From NCBI GenBank assembly GCA_028751875.1, contig CM054158.1:17701308-17765307 (forward strand): 64,000 nucleotides of DNA, written 5' to 3'. The translations under genes were made by a program, and so were the position numbers. Below the pieces are notes generated by a model. It was given only the letters and a program-made list of their open reading frames with translations. It searched no databases and was not told where the DNA came from. Source of the DNA: Rapana venosa. Taxonomy: Eukaryota; Mollusca; Gastropoda; Neogastropoda; Muricidae. Of this stretch, positions 21,966 through 34,415 are shown one piece after another; position 1 is the stretch's first letter; each line of letters opens with the position of its first letter.

Positions 21966-22739
21966 AGGCAATAGGCAAAGTATTATTGTGTAAACATTGA
22001 TGCACTTTTATTTGATATATTATGGGTTGCTACATTGTGATTGAATACATCATGATTTCAGAGAAAGGGAGAGAGAGAGAGAGAGGAGCTGTAAATTATT
22101 AATGAGCAGACTGTGTATGTGAGTGTGCATTTATTATCTGTGACATTTGATTTTGAATGCAAGATAGTGTGTGGATGATCTACAGAAACAGTCATACTCA
22201 GTTGTTGAGATTAGGGGCACTTTTCATCAATACTCCCTGAAGTCTGTGTGAAGTTATCAGAGTGTAACTGCAACAGAAATGTGGTTGAACTTCATTTTGT
22301 AACAATGGAGAGAACATCTGTAATGAGTGGGGTTGGGAGGGAGGGGGGATTTCTTTTTTTTTTAAATAACTTTTGTTGTTGTTCTTGGCTGGGGTTGTCA
22401 AAATGGCTGACTCTGACATTATTGAAATCATAGGTGAATGAAGGTTGTGTAGTATTATGAGTATTTTCAGAACAAAAAAACCCCCAAAACATGTTTTATT
22501 TGCTCACAAAGGCAAAAGTATTCAGTTTTGGCCAACCTTCCCCAAATCTGGCTTACTCTCAGAAATCTAATCTCAGTGTCATCCTAGTCACACAATGATC
22601 TCTTCACTCAAAGTGTATTGCTGGTGGTTGTTTTCTGTGTGATTTCTTACACAGTCCACACACCTTTTTCAGATGGCGGTGACACATGAACCTTTTTGAG
22701 CCGCGGTGGGGTTTGGTGGGGTTTTGTTTTTTTGGGTTG

Positions 22740-22852
22740 TTCCTCAGCTAGAGCTCCGAGGTTCACCAATAGTGAGATTTTGTGTATGCAACCGTTTATT
22801 TTTACCCATCTGGCACCATTAAAGTAGCCACATTCCAACTTTGGGAATTATT
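22740..22852 (-). mobile_element. SINE-A tail 2 fragment
   Basis: It opens with TCCTCAGCTAGAGCTCCGAG and closes near AGCCACATTCCAACTTTGGG. Core and head are missing. Confidence 0.75.
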
Positions 22853-23945
22853 GTAGCATATGACTTGGGAGGATTGTTCGAACCTTTTCAGTCAGGCTTG
22901 TCTATGGGAAGTGGACAAACTGCTACATGCAACATATGAAAAGTATGTGAGATGAAGGTCAGTGCATGCAAGTTGTGAAGTTTTAATGTCGTGTACGACA
23001 TACAAGCGTGCATGCACTATAGGAGTGTTGGGTTCATGCCGAGTGCTGATTGTTGGAAAAGACCGGTGTGTTCCACATGGTCAGGTTTAACTACAGCACA
23101 CACATTCTTACACACAGAATGGATTTGAGCTTTATGCTAACTGCTGATTGGCTGGAGGATACTGGGTAGCTGCTTGAAATACATCATGGCATATTCCAGG
23201 TGGTCGGTTTAGTCTGGAATTTTGGGATGTTGTGTCATACATTTACAGTAACATTTTGCCCAGATCTCCCCAGCAGTGCATTTCAGAAGGCTCTTGTGTC
23301 ACCCCCCTGAAGTGATGAGAAAGTTGATTGTCTCCTGTTTTCTGCAACCCCACCTGAACTTTTTTTTCTGACCATCTTTTTTAGCGTGTATAATATTGTG
23401 TCATTTTGGCTTTTTATTTCTTTACCTATTGCTGCTGTCAGCTTCTAGTGATAGGACTGCTGGTTCAGATGCTGTAGTCTGTGATAGGGCCTGAAAAGAC
23501 TTAACGTTCATGTAGTGCTGATGTAAAGTTTACACATCATTAATGCCAGTATTTTCTGCAGCTTTTTTTTGTGTGCTTCTGCTTAACGTCAGTTCTGTTT
23601 TTTATGCATGTATGTGTGGGGGTGTGCGTGTGTTGTTTGTTGGTGGTTTGGTTTTGTAATGACAAGAATTGAAGAATGGTGTGCCTCTGCACCTGGCATG
23701 TCTGACAGTTTCAACTCCGGTGTAGACAATCATACCTAAACTCTGGAATGTAAACGAACCATACCACCTTGCCAAAAATGTCAAAAGAAGTAATGCAAAT
23801 ATTATAGTACGTAACAAATGGCGTCATTGACACACTTGCTTTTAAACCTCCTCATGTATGGTTTGTATACATCACAAGTGTAGTCGCTACCTTTCCTTGT
23901 TTGTTCTATATGAAGAAATGATTATTAAAATATATATTTTGCAAA
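22853..23945. other. No gene seen; one inverted repeat
   Basis: The only structure noticed is an inverted repeat at 22961-23018: arms AGTGCATGCA and TGCATGCACT with an inner GTCGTGTACGAC palindrome. Confidence 0.45.
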
Positions 23946-24032
23946 GTTGGAATTCAGCTACCTTAAAAGTGGGTAAGCAGTTGCATACACAGAGTTTCAC
24001 CGATTGATGAACCTTCAGAGCTCTGACTCAAG
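23946..24032 (+). mobile_element. SINE-A tail 2 fragment (+)
   Basis: GTTGGAATTCAGCTACCTTA to AGAGCTCTGACTCAAGAATG is the end of tail 2 in forward orientation. Confidence 0.65.
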
Positions 24033-26664
24033 AATGAGAACAAAGAAACTATACACAGATGTATTCAAAACGATTGAAACTGTTCTTCATAGGTGAAAAA
24101 AAGTATGATATTCTTCAGAAATGTCTTCATAATAAATAGAGTGGTTTTTTTCTGTCTTGGGAAAAAGAAAAAGAGAAATATTCTCATGCACTTATAAGAA
24201 AAATTTAAGACAGATTTTTTGGGGGGGGAGGGTTTTTTTGGTTTTTGTTTTCTATTCCACATTAAAAGAATGGCCATCTAGAACACTATGCTAGATATAG
24301 CCGCTTTATTCAAACTGTTTTCATCAAAATAAATGGCCTGTTATGGGCACATCCTTTTGTGTATGAATCCATAGACAGTGATAATAAAATAAGATAATCA
24401 TGTGTATTCTAAAGACAAATTAAATGTTATCGCAAACCCTTCCACTTTAATCACTGAACCCACCGGACAGTTTCCCAAAGATAGCAATGTAACAGACACT
24501 GAGAGCCAAAATAAGCAGTAGCAGTGTGTTCTTTTTGTTCACGAAATCAGAAATCTTTGCAATCATTGGAGCTATTGTTATGCACAAGAGTTTGAAAGAT
24601 AGGCACTTATTTTTGTTTGTTTTGGGGGTTTTGTTTAACCTACAGTGACTGCTGCCCTTTTAAATGTAACCTGCAGTATGGTTATGAGAGTTGTCAGTAT
24701 AGTGTGCCCTTTCTTGTTCTGCAGAGGTTCTAGTGAGAGGCTGTAGAAACAGTGGTCTGCTTTTGTGTCAGATAAATGTTATGTCAGTAAAATGTTTTGT
24801 CCAGCAAAGACTTATGGTCATTCTCCCCTGCTATCCATTCTGTCACAGAGTCTTTTTTAGCTATGAGAGAGAAACACTAAAGGATAACTGGTGTATTTTC
24901 GTGGTCGTGGCATATTTGCTTGACTGTATTTTGATCAGTTGTCAGAAGATGGAAGCTAATTTAAAAACAAATGCAAAACAAACAAACAAACCAAAAATTC
25001 CAACTTTATTTCATTTCAGAAAATTCATTAACCTTGTGAACAATTTGGATCATGGTTGTTTTTCTGTTTTGTTTTATAATTTTCCCCCCATGTTTATCAT
25101 TTTTTTTAAAAATCAGTTAAAGCAATGCAAAGTGTCACACTTTTCTTTTTTCATTATTAAAAAAAGCAATAAAAATCTGAAAATTGCCCTTTTTTTTCTA
25201 CCACTAATCTCAGCAAAGAGGAGGATCTCAAGAGAAGCCAGGCACCTTTGGATTGGTAATGTCATGAAGTTTATGTTGAAAAGTCAAATTTAACAAATTC
25301 AGCTTTTCAAAATAATTTTTCACAATAATCAGGTTACAATATTTAAATGCTTATAAAATGTGCAGGCATGGTCTAAAATTATTGTACAATGTGTTCAGAA
25401 AACCCTTTTTAAAAAATAAAAGCATTTTTTTAGATACTTGAGGAACATACTTCCCAAAAATATCCACCGATCTTTGGTGATCAAAACTTAAGGGAAAGAA
25501 CTGACCGGAATTAAGTTGATAATATGTTCTGGTGCGTGAATGTCCATGAGTCATATGTTACTACTGTTCTTTTTCACAAGCCATGCTCCAGAGAACTCTC
25601 CACTGCTGATTCTGATTCCCCCCACGACTTTCACTTGTCTTTGAAATCACTGTTGAAACCAAAGTGCCTTTGTTTCTGTTACTTTGTTGCTGATCAAGTT
25701 TCTTTCAGTTTCTGCTAATGGGTCTTATGTGTGATGAATGATGGGTTGATAATTGCAAATGTGTGTGTGTGTGTGATTTAACGTTGTGGTCTTGGAATTC
25801 TTCACTGCTGTAGCATACTTTGTTTGGGAAGTTAGGATGGAGAGGTGGGGACTTGGTGTCTGTGAAACTGCCCCTGTTATGTTGGTTCAAACTGTCAAAA
25901 ATCATCTCTGCATGTCATTTGTTTCATTATTTTGTGGGGGATTTGTGTGTGTGTGTGCATGCATGCATGCGTGTGTGTGTGTGTGTGTGTGCATGCGTGC
26001 ATATTGAAATTTACAGTGAAGAGACAAGAGTGATACCTAGCAATGGAGGGGGCTGACTTGATTGAGAGCACGTAGACAGTTTTTCAAAATTAATTTTTGC
26101 CAGCCAACCAATCATATAGCCAAACACTTGAAAACAACAAAACACTAATCCTCATAAGGACAGTGCTCTTGTTTGTTTTTGTTTTGTTGTTAATCAGCTT
26201 CTGAAACAGATTTATTACAGATGTGTTTTATAAGTCAAGTTTTTAGTAAAAAAAAAAACTTTTTTGAAATACATTATCAAATGAACTTACAAATTTGCTT
26301 TTAATGCAGTTTTATAGAGCACTTCTTTACAATTTCATATTTGTACATGCATATTTTTAACTCCAAAACTTTATAGAAAAACTTTATGCTTTGTGGTGCC
26401 ACTTTTCTGTTAGTTTGACCTTTGTTTTTTGTCCTCAAGGACATGGTCATCCAACACTTCTCCAATGACATGGGAATGTTCCATTTGTGTGAGAGGTGGG
26501 ACAACCTGGTGGTTGGAATATAAAACTCTTCATCTTTTTCTAACTGAAGGCGTGGGTTTGAGAGTCTCTAGTGAGGTGTCTTTTTTCAAGAATTTTTTTC
26601 ATCTGGAGTTATCAATGGTTCCATGTCCATTCCCCAGCAAGTTCTTTGGATGATTTATTTTCAT
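24033..26664. other. No gene seen
   Basis: A/T-rich sequence with homopolymer T and A runs. A 186-codon open frame at 24733-25293 shows no domain, has biased composition and is treated as chance. A (TG)n/(CATG)n run occurs at about 25947-26000. Confidence 0.45.
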
Positions 26665-26845
26665 TTCTCGGCTACAGCTCCGAGGTTCACCAATGGTGAG
26701 ATTTTGCATATGCCACCATTTTTGCTCACCATTAAGGTAGCTGCATCACAACTTCTGGGATGATGTCTAAACACAACACCAGTGTAGATGTACTTTTAAT
26801 TGAAGAATAGGCCAGTTTGGTGGTATGGATGACATTAACATGGCC
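26665..26845 (-). mobile_element. Rearranged SINE-A (tail 2 reversed, core forward)
   Basis: CTCGGCTACAGCTCCGAGG to about 26790 is tail 2 in - orientation. The following GAAGAATAGGCCAG and GGTATGGATGACATTA match the core read on the + strand. The two parts are therefore inverted relative to a normal element. Confidence 0.55.
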
Positions 26846-28461
26846 AGCATGCAACCAAGGGGCTGGAGGAGACTGGCTCTGCCAGGTTTAACTTGCCCAA
26901 GACACACAGCCAGGAAAATGTGCTGCAGTTCCCCAATGATTATTCATGGAGTTAAGAGAGAAGTCACGTTTTTCTGATGGAGCCATAAGCAACATGAAAT
27001 GAAATGACAGTGGGGGTTTTCCTGATGGTTGTCCAGGTATCTCATTTTAAGCCTGTTTGCTTTTTTTCTGCTGTCAGGTACATCAGGGTGGGGGGGTTGA
27101 TCTGGTAGCTTTTCTGAAGATTTTAAGTGTTTCAGGTAAGAAAACTTTTCTGGTGATGTCGGGTGCTTCAGTTTTATGTCACTTTTTAAAATAATTCTTT
27201 ATTGATTGCTTGTTATCAAGTACCACTGGTGATAATGTTAATTAAAGATAACTTTTCTGATATGCACCCTTTTACACCATGTTTGTGACTGTTGGAGGCT
27301 CCTGGTGATGTGAATCCTTCGTTTGATGATAAGTTTTCAGAGGAGGGTTTGGGTGAGAGAGATATCCAATGCAAGATTTGATGCATGTGTAAGTATACAC
27401 CCATGTGTTACCTTTTCTTTTAAAATATTTGCATTGTGTAGATCTATGCATCTTTTGTGAACTAAGTGCCTTCCTGACTGAAAGATTTATTGAAGAAAAA
27501 AAAAAAAACAACCAACCCACCTGCCAGGTGTAATCTTGTGCATGTCTTCTGGTTTTATTTGAGAATTTGGGTAAGTGGTATGTGTGTGTGTGTGTGTGTG
27601 TGTGAGGGGAGTGGGGGTAGAACATATTTGGTAGGAAGGTTGGCCTGTATGTGTTTACAAATATTCAGTGTTCTTGATACACGAAACATGATGGTCTTCT
27701 CTGGAACTTTTGTGTATGAACATTTCTTATTTGTGTATGTGTGTGTATGAATGTGTGGTTTTTTGTTGTTTTTTTGGGGGGTGGGGGGGGGGGGAATGGT
27801 TTTGTTTTGGGGGTGGTTTTTTTGGTTGGTTTTTGTTTTGGTTCATTGCTGCTGCTGCTTATACTTACAATGACTGTTGTGATATCATTTATGAAAATCG
27901 TGGCTGATTTCATTTTCAGAAGCTTTTTTTTTCCAACTTGATCCACCCTCTCTCTTACCTTGTTCTGCTATTCCTAAATACCCCCATTTTTTCAGAATTA
28001 CTTTTTTCTGGTTTTCAGACTTCATCGCTTTCTCCATCTCTCTTACATAATTCTGTGTTCTTCCTCTTTGCAAATCAAGTAGATGTTTGCTTTGTGTGTC
28101 AATGCAAGTTCCATCATTTTCAGCATTGTGCGTGTATTGGTAGAGTTTGCATGAAAGAGTCTAAAACAATACTAAGCAAAAACGCAATGTTTGTAAATAC
28201 ATGTACAATTTATGAGGGATTTTATTATGGTGTATGCATATATACATGCATATCTTTGCAAGCATAGAGATGGGTTTATTTTTGTAATGATGTATTTTTG
28301 AACAGGGGTCAGAAGTGAGGTGGGCGTTTTGTTTGTTTGTTTGTTGTTTTTTTTTTTTCCTGTGAACGTTGTGTCGAGTCCTGGAAATCTCAAGTGGGAT
28401 ATAACTTTTATCATGTCATGGTTATGAACATGTAAAATAAAACAAGCCAAAAAACAAAAAG
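26846..28461. other. No gene seen
   Basis: Contains TG runs (27578-27604) and G/T-rich low-complexity sequence (27760-27845). An AATAAA-like AAAATAAAAC at about 28435 is followed by a (GT)n run (28462-28491). Confidence 0.4.
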
Positions 28462-28513
28462 CTTGTGTGTGTGTGTGTGTGTGTGTGTGTAGCATGGGAA
28501 TATGTTATACGTT

Positions 28514-28898
28514 TGTCCATCGTATTCAACGATGACCTCCAAAACAGCAGAGGAGGCAGCTGCTGTTTTGGAATTTGGGCAGAAATTTAATTATTGAAGA
28601 GGTGTCCTGCCCACAGCACAACCCTACTCTCTCGACCAAGAGGGCATACGGACAGTCAGTGTTGAAGATGTTCTCCAAAGGCCAACTAGCTCCCAGGGCT
28701 GCATCACATAAGGACTGAGCAAGTCAAGCCTCCTAGTCAGAGTCATAATTGATTACTAAAGACTAAGCTGTGAAGTGGAATTCCATGAGTGGGAAACTAC
28801 CTGGAAAGCCACTGATCCCTACAGCCTCTCACTTTGCTGTTGCCCCCAGCGTCAATGGTTTAATCAAGAACTGTGATAAAACCCAGGCACTGAAGGAT
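28514..28898. mobile_element. Repeat F, copy 1 (unknown class, about 385 bp)
   Basis: It is highly similar along its length to 62211-62586. Shared stretches include CGATGACCTCCAAAACAGCA, GTTCTCCAAAGGCCAACTAG, CAAGTCAAGCCTCCTAGTCA and GCGTCAATGGTTTAATCAAG. Both copies start after a (GT)n run. No coding potential, tRNA head or terminal inverted repeat was recognised. Confidence 0.75.
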
Positions 28899-31147
28899 AT
28901 TATATGTGAACCTACATGTAGTGTTTGGTTAAGAAAACAATGTAATGCCACTACTTTAAACATTAAAACTATTATAGGGTGAGTACCAGTCTTTCTTTTC
29001 ATTTCTTGTAGGTCATGCTTTTACATTCATCAGATGGATAGCTCAGTCTCTGCAATGAAGGCAGCTGAACACTGTAGGTCCTTCAAGTTGCTGTAGAGTT
29101 TCTAGGCCACTGGGGTTGGGTCAGACCAGATCCTCTTTTGGAGCACCTCATGTAGCACTTAGATCGTAATCTAAATTAATGTCAAATTTTGTTTTGTTTT
29201 GGGAAGTAGGGTTTTCACTTATGTTTGTTTTGGGACGCCTAAGCAAGTTTCTTAAAAAAATTGTACAATCACGCCAATAAATTATAGATAGATAAAACTA
29301 CCATCAAAACTTAATATTTTGTCTTTTACCATTGGGATGGGTTTAAAAAAAACCAGTATTGAGTACTACATCACAGAACAATACACCATAATATAGTCTT
29401 AAAAAACCATGAAATTTGCTGAAATTGACTTGCACAAAAATTATGTGATGACATATAATTTTACACAGCAACAGAATGAATGTAATCCAGTTGATTCTGC
29501 TTATTTTTACAGTAGCTATAAATGTATTGTAGTTATTTGGTATAAGTTGAGAGAGAGACAGACAGACAGATACAGACACAGAAAGACATAGAGTGAGAGA
29601 GACGACTAAGAAAAATAGTGAATATCAGCATAGTTTGAATCATAGAAAAAAAAATACACACAAGGCGATAATTGTAGATTTATTGACCAATGCAATACAT
29701 TATCAACCAATTTTTAAGAAAACCTCTTCACAGCATGTCTTAATACTCACCAGTGCACGTACTTCTTTCTATGCACACAACAATGGATGTACTTCTAAGT
29801 TAAGCAAATGCTCCGATTGCCAATTGAAATGTTCACATATGCAAAGTTCTCTCTCTCGCATACACACACATATAGACACACACATTTTTTTGAGTTCCCT
29901 GAAGTACAGATATGACTGACAATAAAAGTAAACAAATCCCTTCACCCGAGGTTTTATGACATCAACTCCATCCCTTATCATCCCTCAATACTCTCACTCG
30001 GTCTCAATATCATTGCCATAAATATATCCCATCATAATTTGGTGTTTTGCTAGCAGCAGACATTCCTGTCAAAAATATGTATAAAAAAGATAATTTTCAT
30101 TAATATTCTGAACCTGACATGTGTGGCTTTTCAAAAGCAGTGCTACACACACATGTACTCCCAGCTTTACACTGCACCAAGGTTTTTTTAATACTAACAG
30201 CAACTCTGCAACAGAAACAGATCTATGGTCATCTACCTTTTGCACTGCACATTTACACACACACACACTCTCTCTCTCTCAGAGGCAAATGCACACACAC
30301 ACAATGACACACGCACATACACATGCGCACACACATAAACATATACATACATGTGATAATGACATCTATTCCATCTAAACTTTTTTTTCAAATACACATG
30401 GCATTTGGCTCTGCTCAGAGTGGTGCTAATGGCCAATGATTATGAGCATCATCATTGTGTGTGGACAAATATATGGACAAAATCTACAAAACAATTTCAT
30501 GTACAGCCATGACTGAAAGAAATCATTTTTAAAAGGGGAGGTGGGGGTGGAGACAAGTACAGCTTTACTTTAGCAATAGGCAGTTTTGAAACTGATGACA
30601 AAGTTTTGGGTAAAATTGGCGTAAAACCATCTTCACGAGCTACTGCAATCCCATTCAAACACCTGGATGTTTATACCACTCAGCAAATTTACAGTGCTCT
30701 TTAATATGTGTACCTGTGTGTGTTCACAAAAAGCAAATTGTCTAAAATAATCTTAGTGTGCCTATCCTATATATGCCTATCATAAAAACAAAAATACTGT
30801 TCAGTGATATAAAACCAAACGTGTGAGCAGAATGTCCTTTTCAACAATGAGCCTTAGCAGTGTAGTAACTAAAATAAGCTGGTTTTTCACATCAACAGTA
30901 TACCCTCAATATTGAGTCACTGTTTTGTCAATACAAATTAAACAGGTCAGGAGTACAAAAAAACCCAACAGATTTCACAAAAACCAACCTTGAAGAAATC
31001 TTTTTTTTTCAAGAAACTGAATTGTACACACATTAATTTTTAAGAAACCAAATTTCACACAGAACCAAATTTCAAGAAACCAACTTCCACACAGCCCAAA
31101 TTTCAATAAATAAATTTCACATGAACCTGGTGAAACTTTGCCCTCTA
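28899..31147. other. Region between convergent genes, no gene seen
   Basis: A/T-rich sequence with short CA runs (about 30254-30345). It may include the 3' UTR of the - strand gene at 33-37 kb, but no poly(A) site could be assigned with confidence. Confidence 0.4.
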
Positions 31148-31161
31148 ACATCAGATGAGAC

Positions 31162-31381
31162 AGTCCCGCTCGGCTCGGTGTTGTGTCCTTGGGAAAGACA
31201 CTTTACTCCTATTTTTCCTCACTCCACCCAGGTGTACAAGTGGGTACCAGCTCTGCTGGGGAAGTATCTGGCGACAGACTAGCGTCCTGTCACAGGGGTG
31301 GTGAAAAACCATCAGTTCGCTTAACGCTACAGAAACCGGGATAAGCTCCGGCTCTATGGTCCTTCTGGATCGAAAGAACAT
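31162..31381 (+). mobile_element. SINE-D, 5'-truncated copy with 14-bp target-site duplication
   Basis: It reads CCCGCTCGGCTCGGTGTTGT through GGATCGAAAGAACAT and lacks the tRNA-like head present at 55.2 kb. It is flanked by perfect direct repeats ACATCAGATGAGAC at 31148-31161 and 31382-31395. It is nearly identical to the other copy over its length. Truncation at the 5' end together with a duplication is the mark of target-primed reverse transcription. Confidence 0.85.
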
Positions 31382-31395
31382 ACATCAGATGAGAC

Positions 31396-32189
31396 TAGAT
31401 ATGTATGTCACTGCGGACTTATAGGCCTATAGACTCTACTGTGTTTCAAGCAATTTAACATAAAATCTTCATGGGTCTGATAATACTGCAAATATTAACA
31501 AGTTATAACCTTACATCAGTCGATTCTTTGTTAAGGACAGTATCTAAAACACATATAAGCACACACTTGTATGCACAGGTGAGAACACACACACACACAC
31601 ACACACAGAGATGTCTACATAGACGTATACTCTTTAACACAACTTCTCTTCAAGTCTTAAGCACAAGACTATCATACTTTATAATGTTGTATAAACACAT
31701 GAAAATAAAACAAAAGAAAAAATGGGTTCTCGATTGTATAACAGCTCAATACAAGCAATATTCCTTGATTTTTTTGTGGTGGCTATCTACCTCTAAACAC
31801 AATTTCTGGATTAATTATATAAGAAAACACCATCTGTCCAGTTATCACCTATTCTGTTCAACTACATCCACATGTTCATTAACAAAAAAAAGCACCAGTT
31901 TCTTACTTAAATTTAAAAAACAAAACCCCCACCATTTCTTAAACCAGAAACAAATAAACAAAACAAAAGAGAAAAAAAGTGACCACTGTATTTGTGTGCA
32001 CTTTCGTAAATCTCATACAAACAATACAGACATGGGTTTAGAACATACATCACAATCACACCAACTCTCTAATGAATGCCAAATTCGACTATGCATACAT
32101 GAAGACAATTACTGAGACAATGCAAAACATTCAGTCACGTTTGGATCACAGATATATAGAGCAAACCAATATGACATAACACCTTTATT

Positions 32190-32275
<86 letters not shown>

Positions 32276-32635
32276 TCTTTAACTATGGCACTTAAATTGT
32301 ATCATGTCAAAACTCGGAAGATCTTTCTTTGAATTTCATGTCGATAAACATGTGAGTGTGCATATATATAATGTATGAAAGTATATATGCAAACACGTAT
32401 GCTTGTTCAGCTGCAGGGGCGTATGTGTGTGTATGCACAAGTGCATTAATCAAAAGCTAAGAACTGAGAGGTTCACAAGAGTAATTACAAAAATCAGCAA
32501 TGATGATTTACATACCAAAAGAAAATTTGTCTAGCTTGTAAAACCTTTGGTTTCTTTGGTAAACCATTTGAATAAACAAGCAGGACAGTTGTCTAATACA
32601 CAAACTCTAAAGAAACACAAGATACAACATGTATG

Positions 32636-32666
<31 letters not shown>

Positions 32667-33260
32667 AGTGCATCAACCATGGAATGAACTGTTTTGACCT
32701 GACATGCCAAGAAATGACATGAAAAGAAAGACAGTCAATGACCAGGACCACGGCCAGTAGATATGAAGCAGAAAATGAAAATGTCAACTTGACAACTGTC
32801 TGTTACAAGAATGATGACAATCCATGAGGGAAAAAAACAAGCAAAATTCTGCCAAAGCTGAAGTCTGTTTTATCATCTCATCTCATCATCTGCTCCTGCA
32901 ACCCCCTCCGGGGTTGTAGGGGCATTGCAGTGACAAAAGTTGCTACTTTCGTCAGTCTGTTTTATACAGCTTAAAAAAAAACTTAAAAAAACCCCACAAT
33001 GACAATGTAGAAACAAAGTAAAAACAAGAAAACAATGAAGCAAATAAAATCCAACACTCAAATCAATGCCATATCTTTCTTCTTCTTTTGTCTTGTTTCA
33101 GGCCACCCTCCCCTCAAAGACACTGCCAGTCAAAAACTGTCTTGCAACTTCTTAGAATGAGGTTGGGCTCATGGCATTGACTTCTGTTTTGTTCATCTTT
33201 GTGTCAGTCTGCTTTTGTGACGTGACAAACCAAGTCATCACCTGCCTCGTTAATGACTTC
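31396..33260. other. Probable 3' UTR and downstream flank of the - strand 236-residue gene
   Basis: Contains (AT)n then (AC)n at about 32193-32273, and a CA run at about 32636-32662. TTTATT at 32183-32188 (AATAAA on the - strand) is a candidate poly(A) signal, weakly supported. A 214-codon + strand open frame (31471-32115) spans a CA run and has no domain, so it is judged spurious. Confidence 0.4.
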
Positions 33261-33772
33261 TCATGTCGTTTCAATAATTCTCCATCCACAGAGTCTCTGG
33301 GAACAGAACTCAACAGAGGAGGTGAAGTCGTCTTCGATTTTGTCTCTGACTTTCGTCTCCCTGATTTCAGATATATGCTGAGCTGATAGTACCTGAATCT
33401 CATTCTTTATATCCTTATCTGATTCCTCTTGCACGAGTGAGAGTTTTCGGGGATCTGATTCTGTACGAGGCCGCATTCCTATCAGATCCAGTTCCGGGGA
33501 GGACGCTCGTCGTGGGCTGGTTGGAGCACTGACAGAGTCCCTCTTGGTGTTGCCACCAAACAACTTGATTTCATGACGGAAGGATTTCAGAATGGTGCTG
33601 CTCCTGTAGGAAGGCTCTGTCTGATAGCGGGACTCCAGACTTTTGAGGCCACTGCTTCCCTGGTCACCAGGACGGGTGGGGGCTGGAGTGTGGTAGGTGG
33701 TAGTTGACATGATGGCAGCCGGAAGATGGAGATTGCCTCCAGGCTGAGTGGATACTGGCTGCCCAGAGGATG
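33261..33772 (-). CDS. Unknown Ser/Thr-rich protein, final coding exon (residues 67-236)
   Basis: This is the second coding exon of an unrecognised protein. The acceptor is TTTTTACAG on the - strand (AG = 33774-33773). The junction codon (GCA, residue 67) is completed from the preceding exon and the frame stays open to TGA (33263-33261). The product is hydrophilic, without signal peptide or membrane segment, and basic in the middle. Basophilic-kinase and 14-3-3-like motifs are dense: KRDSVSAP (143-150), RRASSP (154-159) and RTESDP (169-174). The C-terminal part (about 178-215, charged) could form a helix. An ATG inside this exon (33710) gives an open frame that looks like a gene by itself, but spliced continuity with exon 34614-34416 is better supported. 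Confidence 0.65.
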
Positions 33773-33986
33773 CTGTAAAAACTAGACACCATTGTTTTTA
33801 TATTTCTGTTTTTGTGCCATGTAGATATCTATAGTCTTTCACTACATTTTTTGTTTCCACTGACAAGACTGATAATAGATTTTGCTGCTAAACTAGACTT
33901 CTTTTTGGTTGTTCAATTACAAAAAGCCCTGAGTTCTCATTGTGAAACTGTAGTTCAAGACTGACAGATAAACAACAGAAGTGACC

Positions 33987-34190
33987 AGCCACCTTGGAGC
34001 AGTGGTTAGTGCCTTGGGTTACAGACTGGAAGGTCACAGGTTCAAATCCAATTAGAGTCTTTTTTTTAATACTCTGGCCAGCTCCTACCTAAAGTGAGTG
34101 TGCTGTGGGCTCATTGGGAAGACTTCTGACTAGGACCACACAGTTGAGCTTCATCCACTTTAAAGATACAAGTTTGAGAGAGTTGTTCAA
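33987..34190 (+). mobile_element. SINE-C, copy 1
   Basis: The tRNA-like head GCCACCTTGGAGCAGTGG is followed by CACAGGTTCAAATCC (B box), then CTCTGGCCAGCTCCTACCTA and TGTTCAAA. It matches 34742-35004 in opposite orientation. It lies in the intron between the two coding exons of the - strand gene. Confidence 0.75.
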
Positions 34191-34402
34191 ACACAACACA
34201 AACATTCACTACCCTTTTGCGCAAACACAGACATTCATAGCGCTTTTGTACAAACAAATGAAACATCCATTACCCTTTTGTGCAAACACACATTCATAGC
34301 GCTTTTGTACAAACAAATGAAACATCCATTACCCTTTTGTGCAAACACAGATATTCCTAACCCTTAGCACAAACATTCATTACCCTTTTGCGCAAGCACA
34401 AA
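34190..34402. repeat. Minisatellite (CATTACCCTTTTGYGCAAACA motif)
   Basis: A roughly 62-bp unit with GCGCTTTTGTACAAACAAAT and CATCCATTACCCTTTTGTGC is repeated twice almost perfectly (34235-34355), flanked by shorter variants. It ends 14 bp from the splice donor of the 34416 exon and abuts SINE-C. Confidence 0.85.
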
Positions 34403-34415
34403 GATTGCTAATTAC

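Noticed and set aside
24733..25293. 186-codon open frame on the + strand
   Set aside because: Lys/Phe-rich composition follows local A/T content; no motif, splice context or repeat similarity was seen.
31471..32115. 214-codon open frame on the + strand
   Set aside because: It spans a CA run, has A/T-driven composition and no domain, and lies opposite the probable 3' UTR of the - strand gene.
33261..33710. 149-residue protein starting at the ATG within the exon
   Set aside because: The frame continues upstream to a good acceptor and joins the 34416 donor in phase, so the longer 236-residue product is preferred.
34190..34402. CRISPR-like spaced repeats
   Set aside because: The units are head-to-tail minisatellite copies without unique spacers, in a eukaryotic intron.
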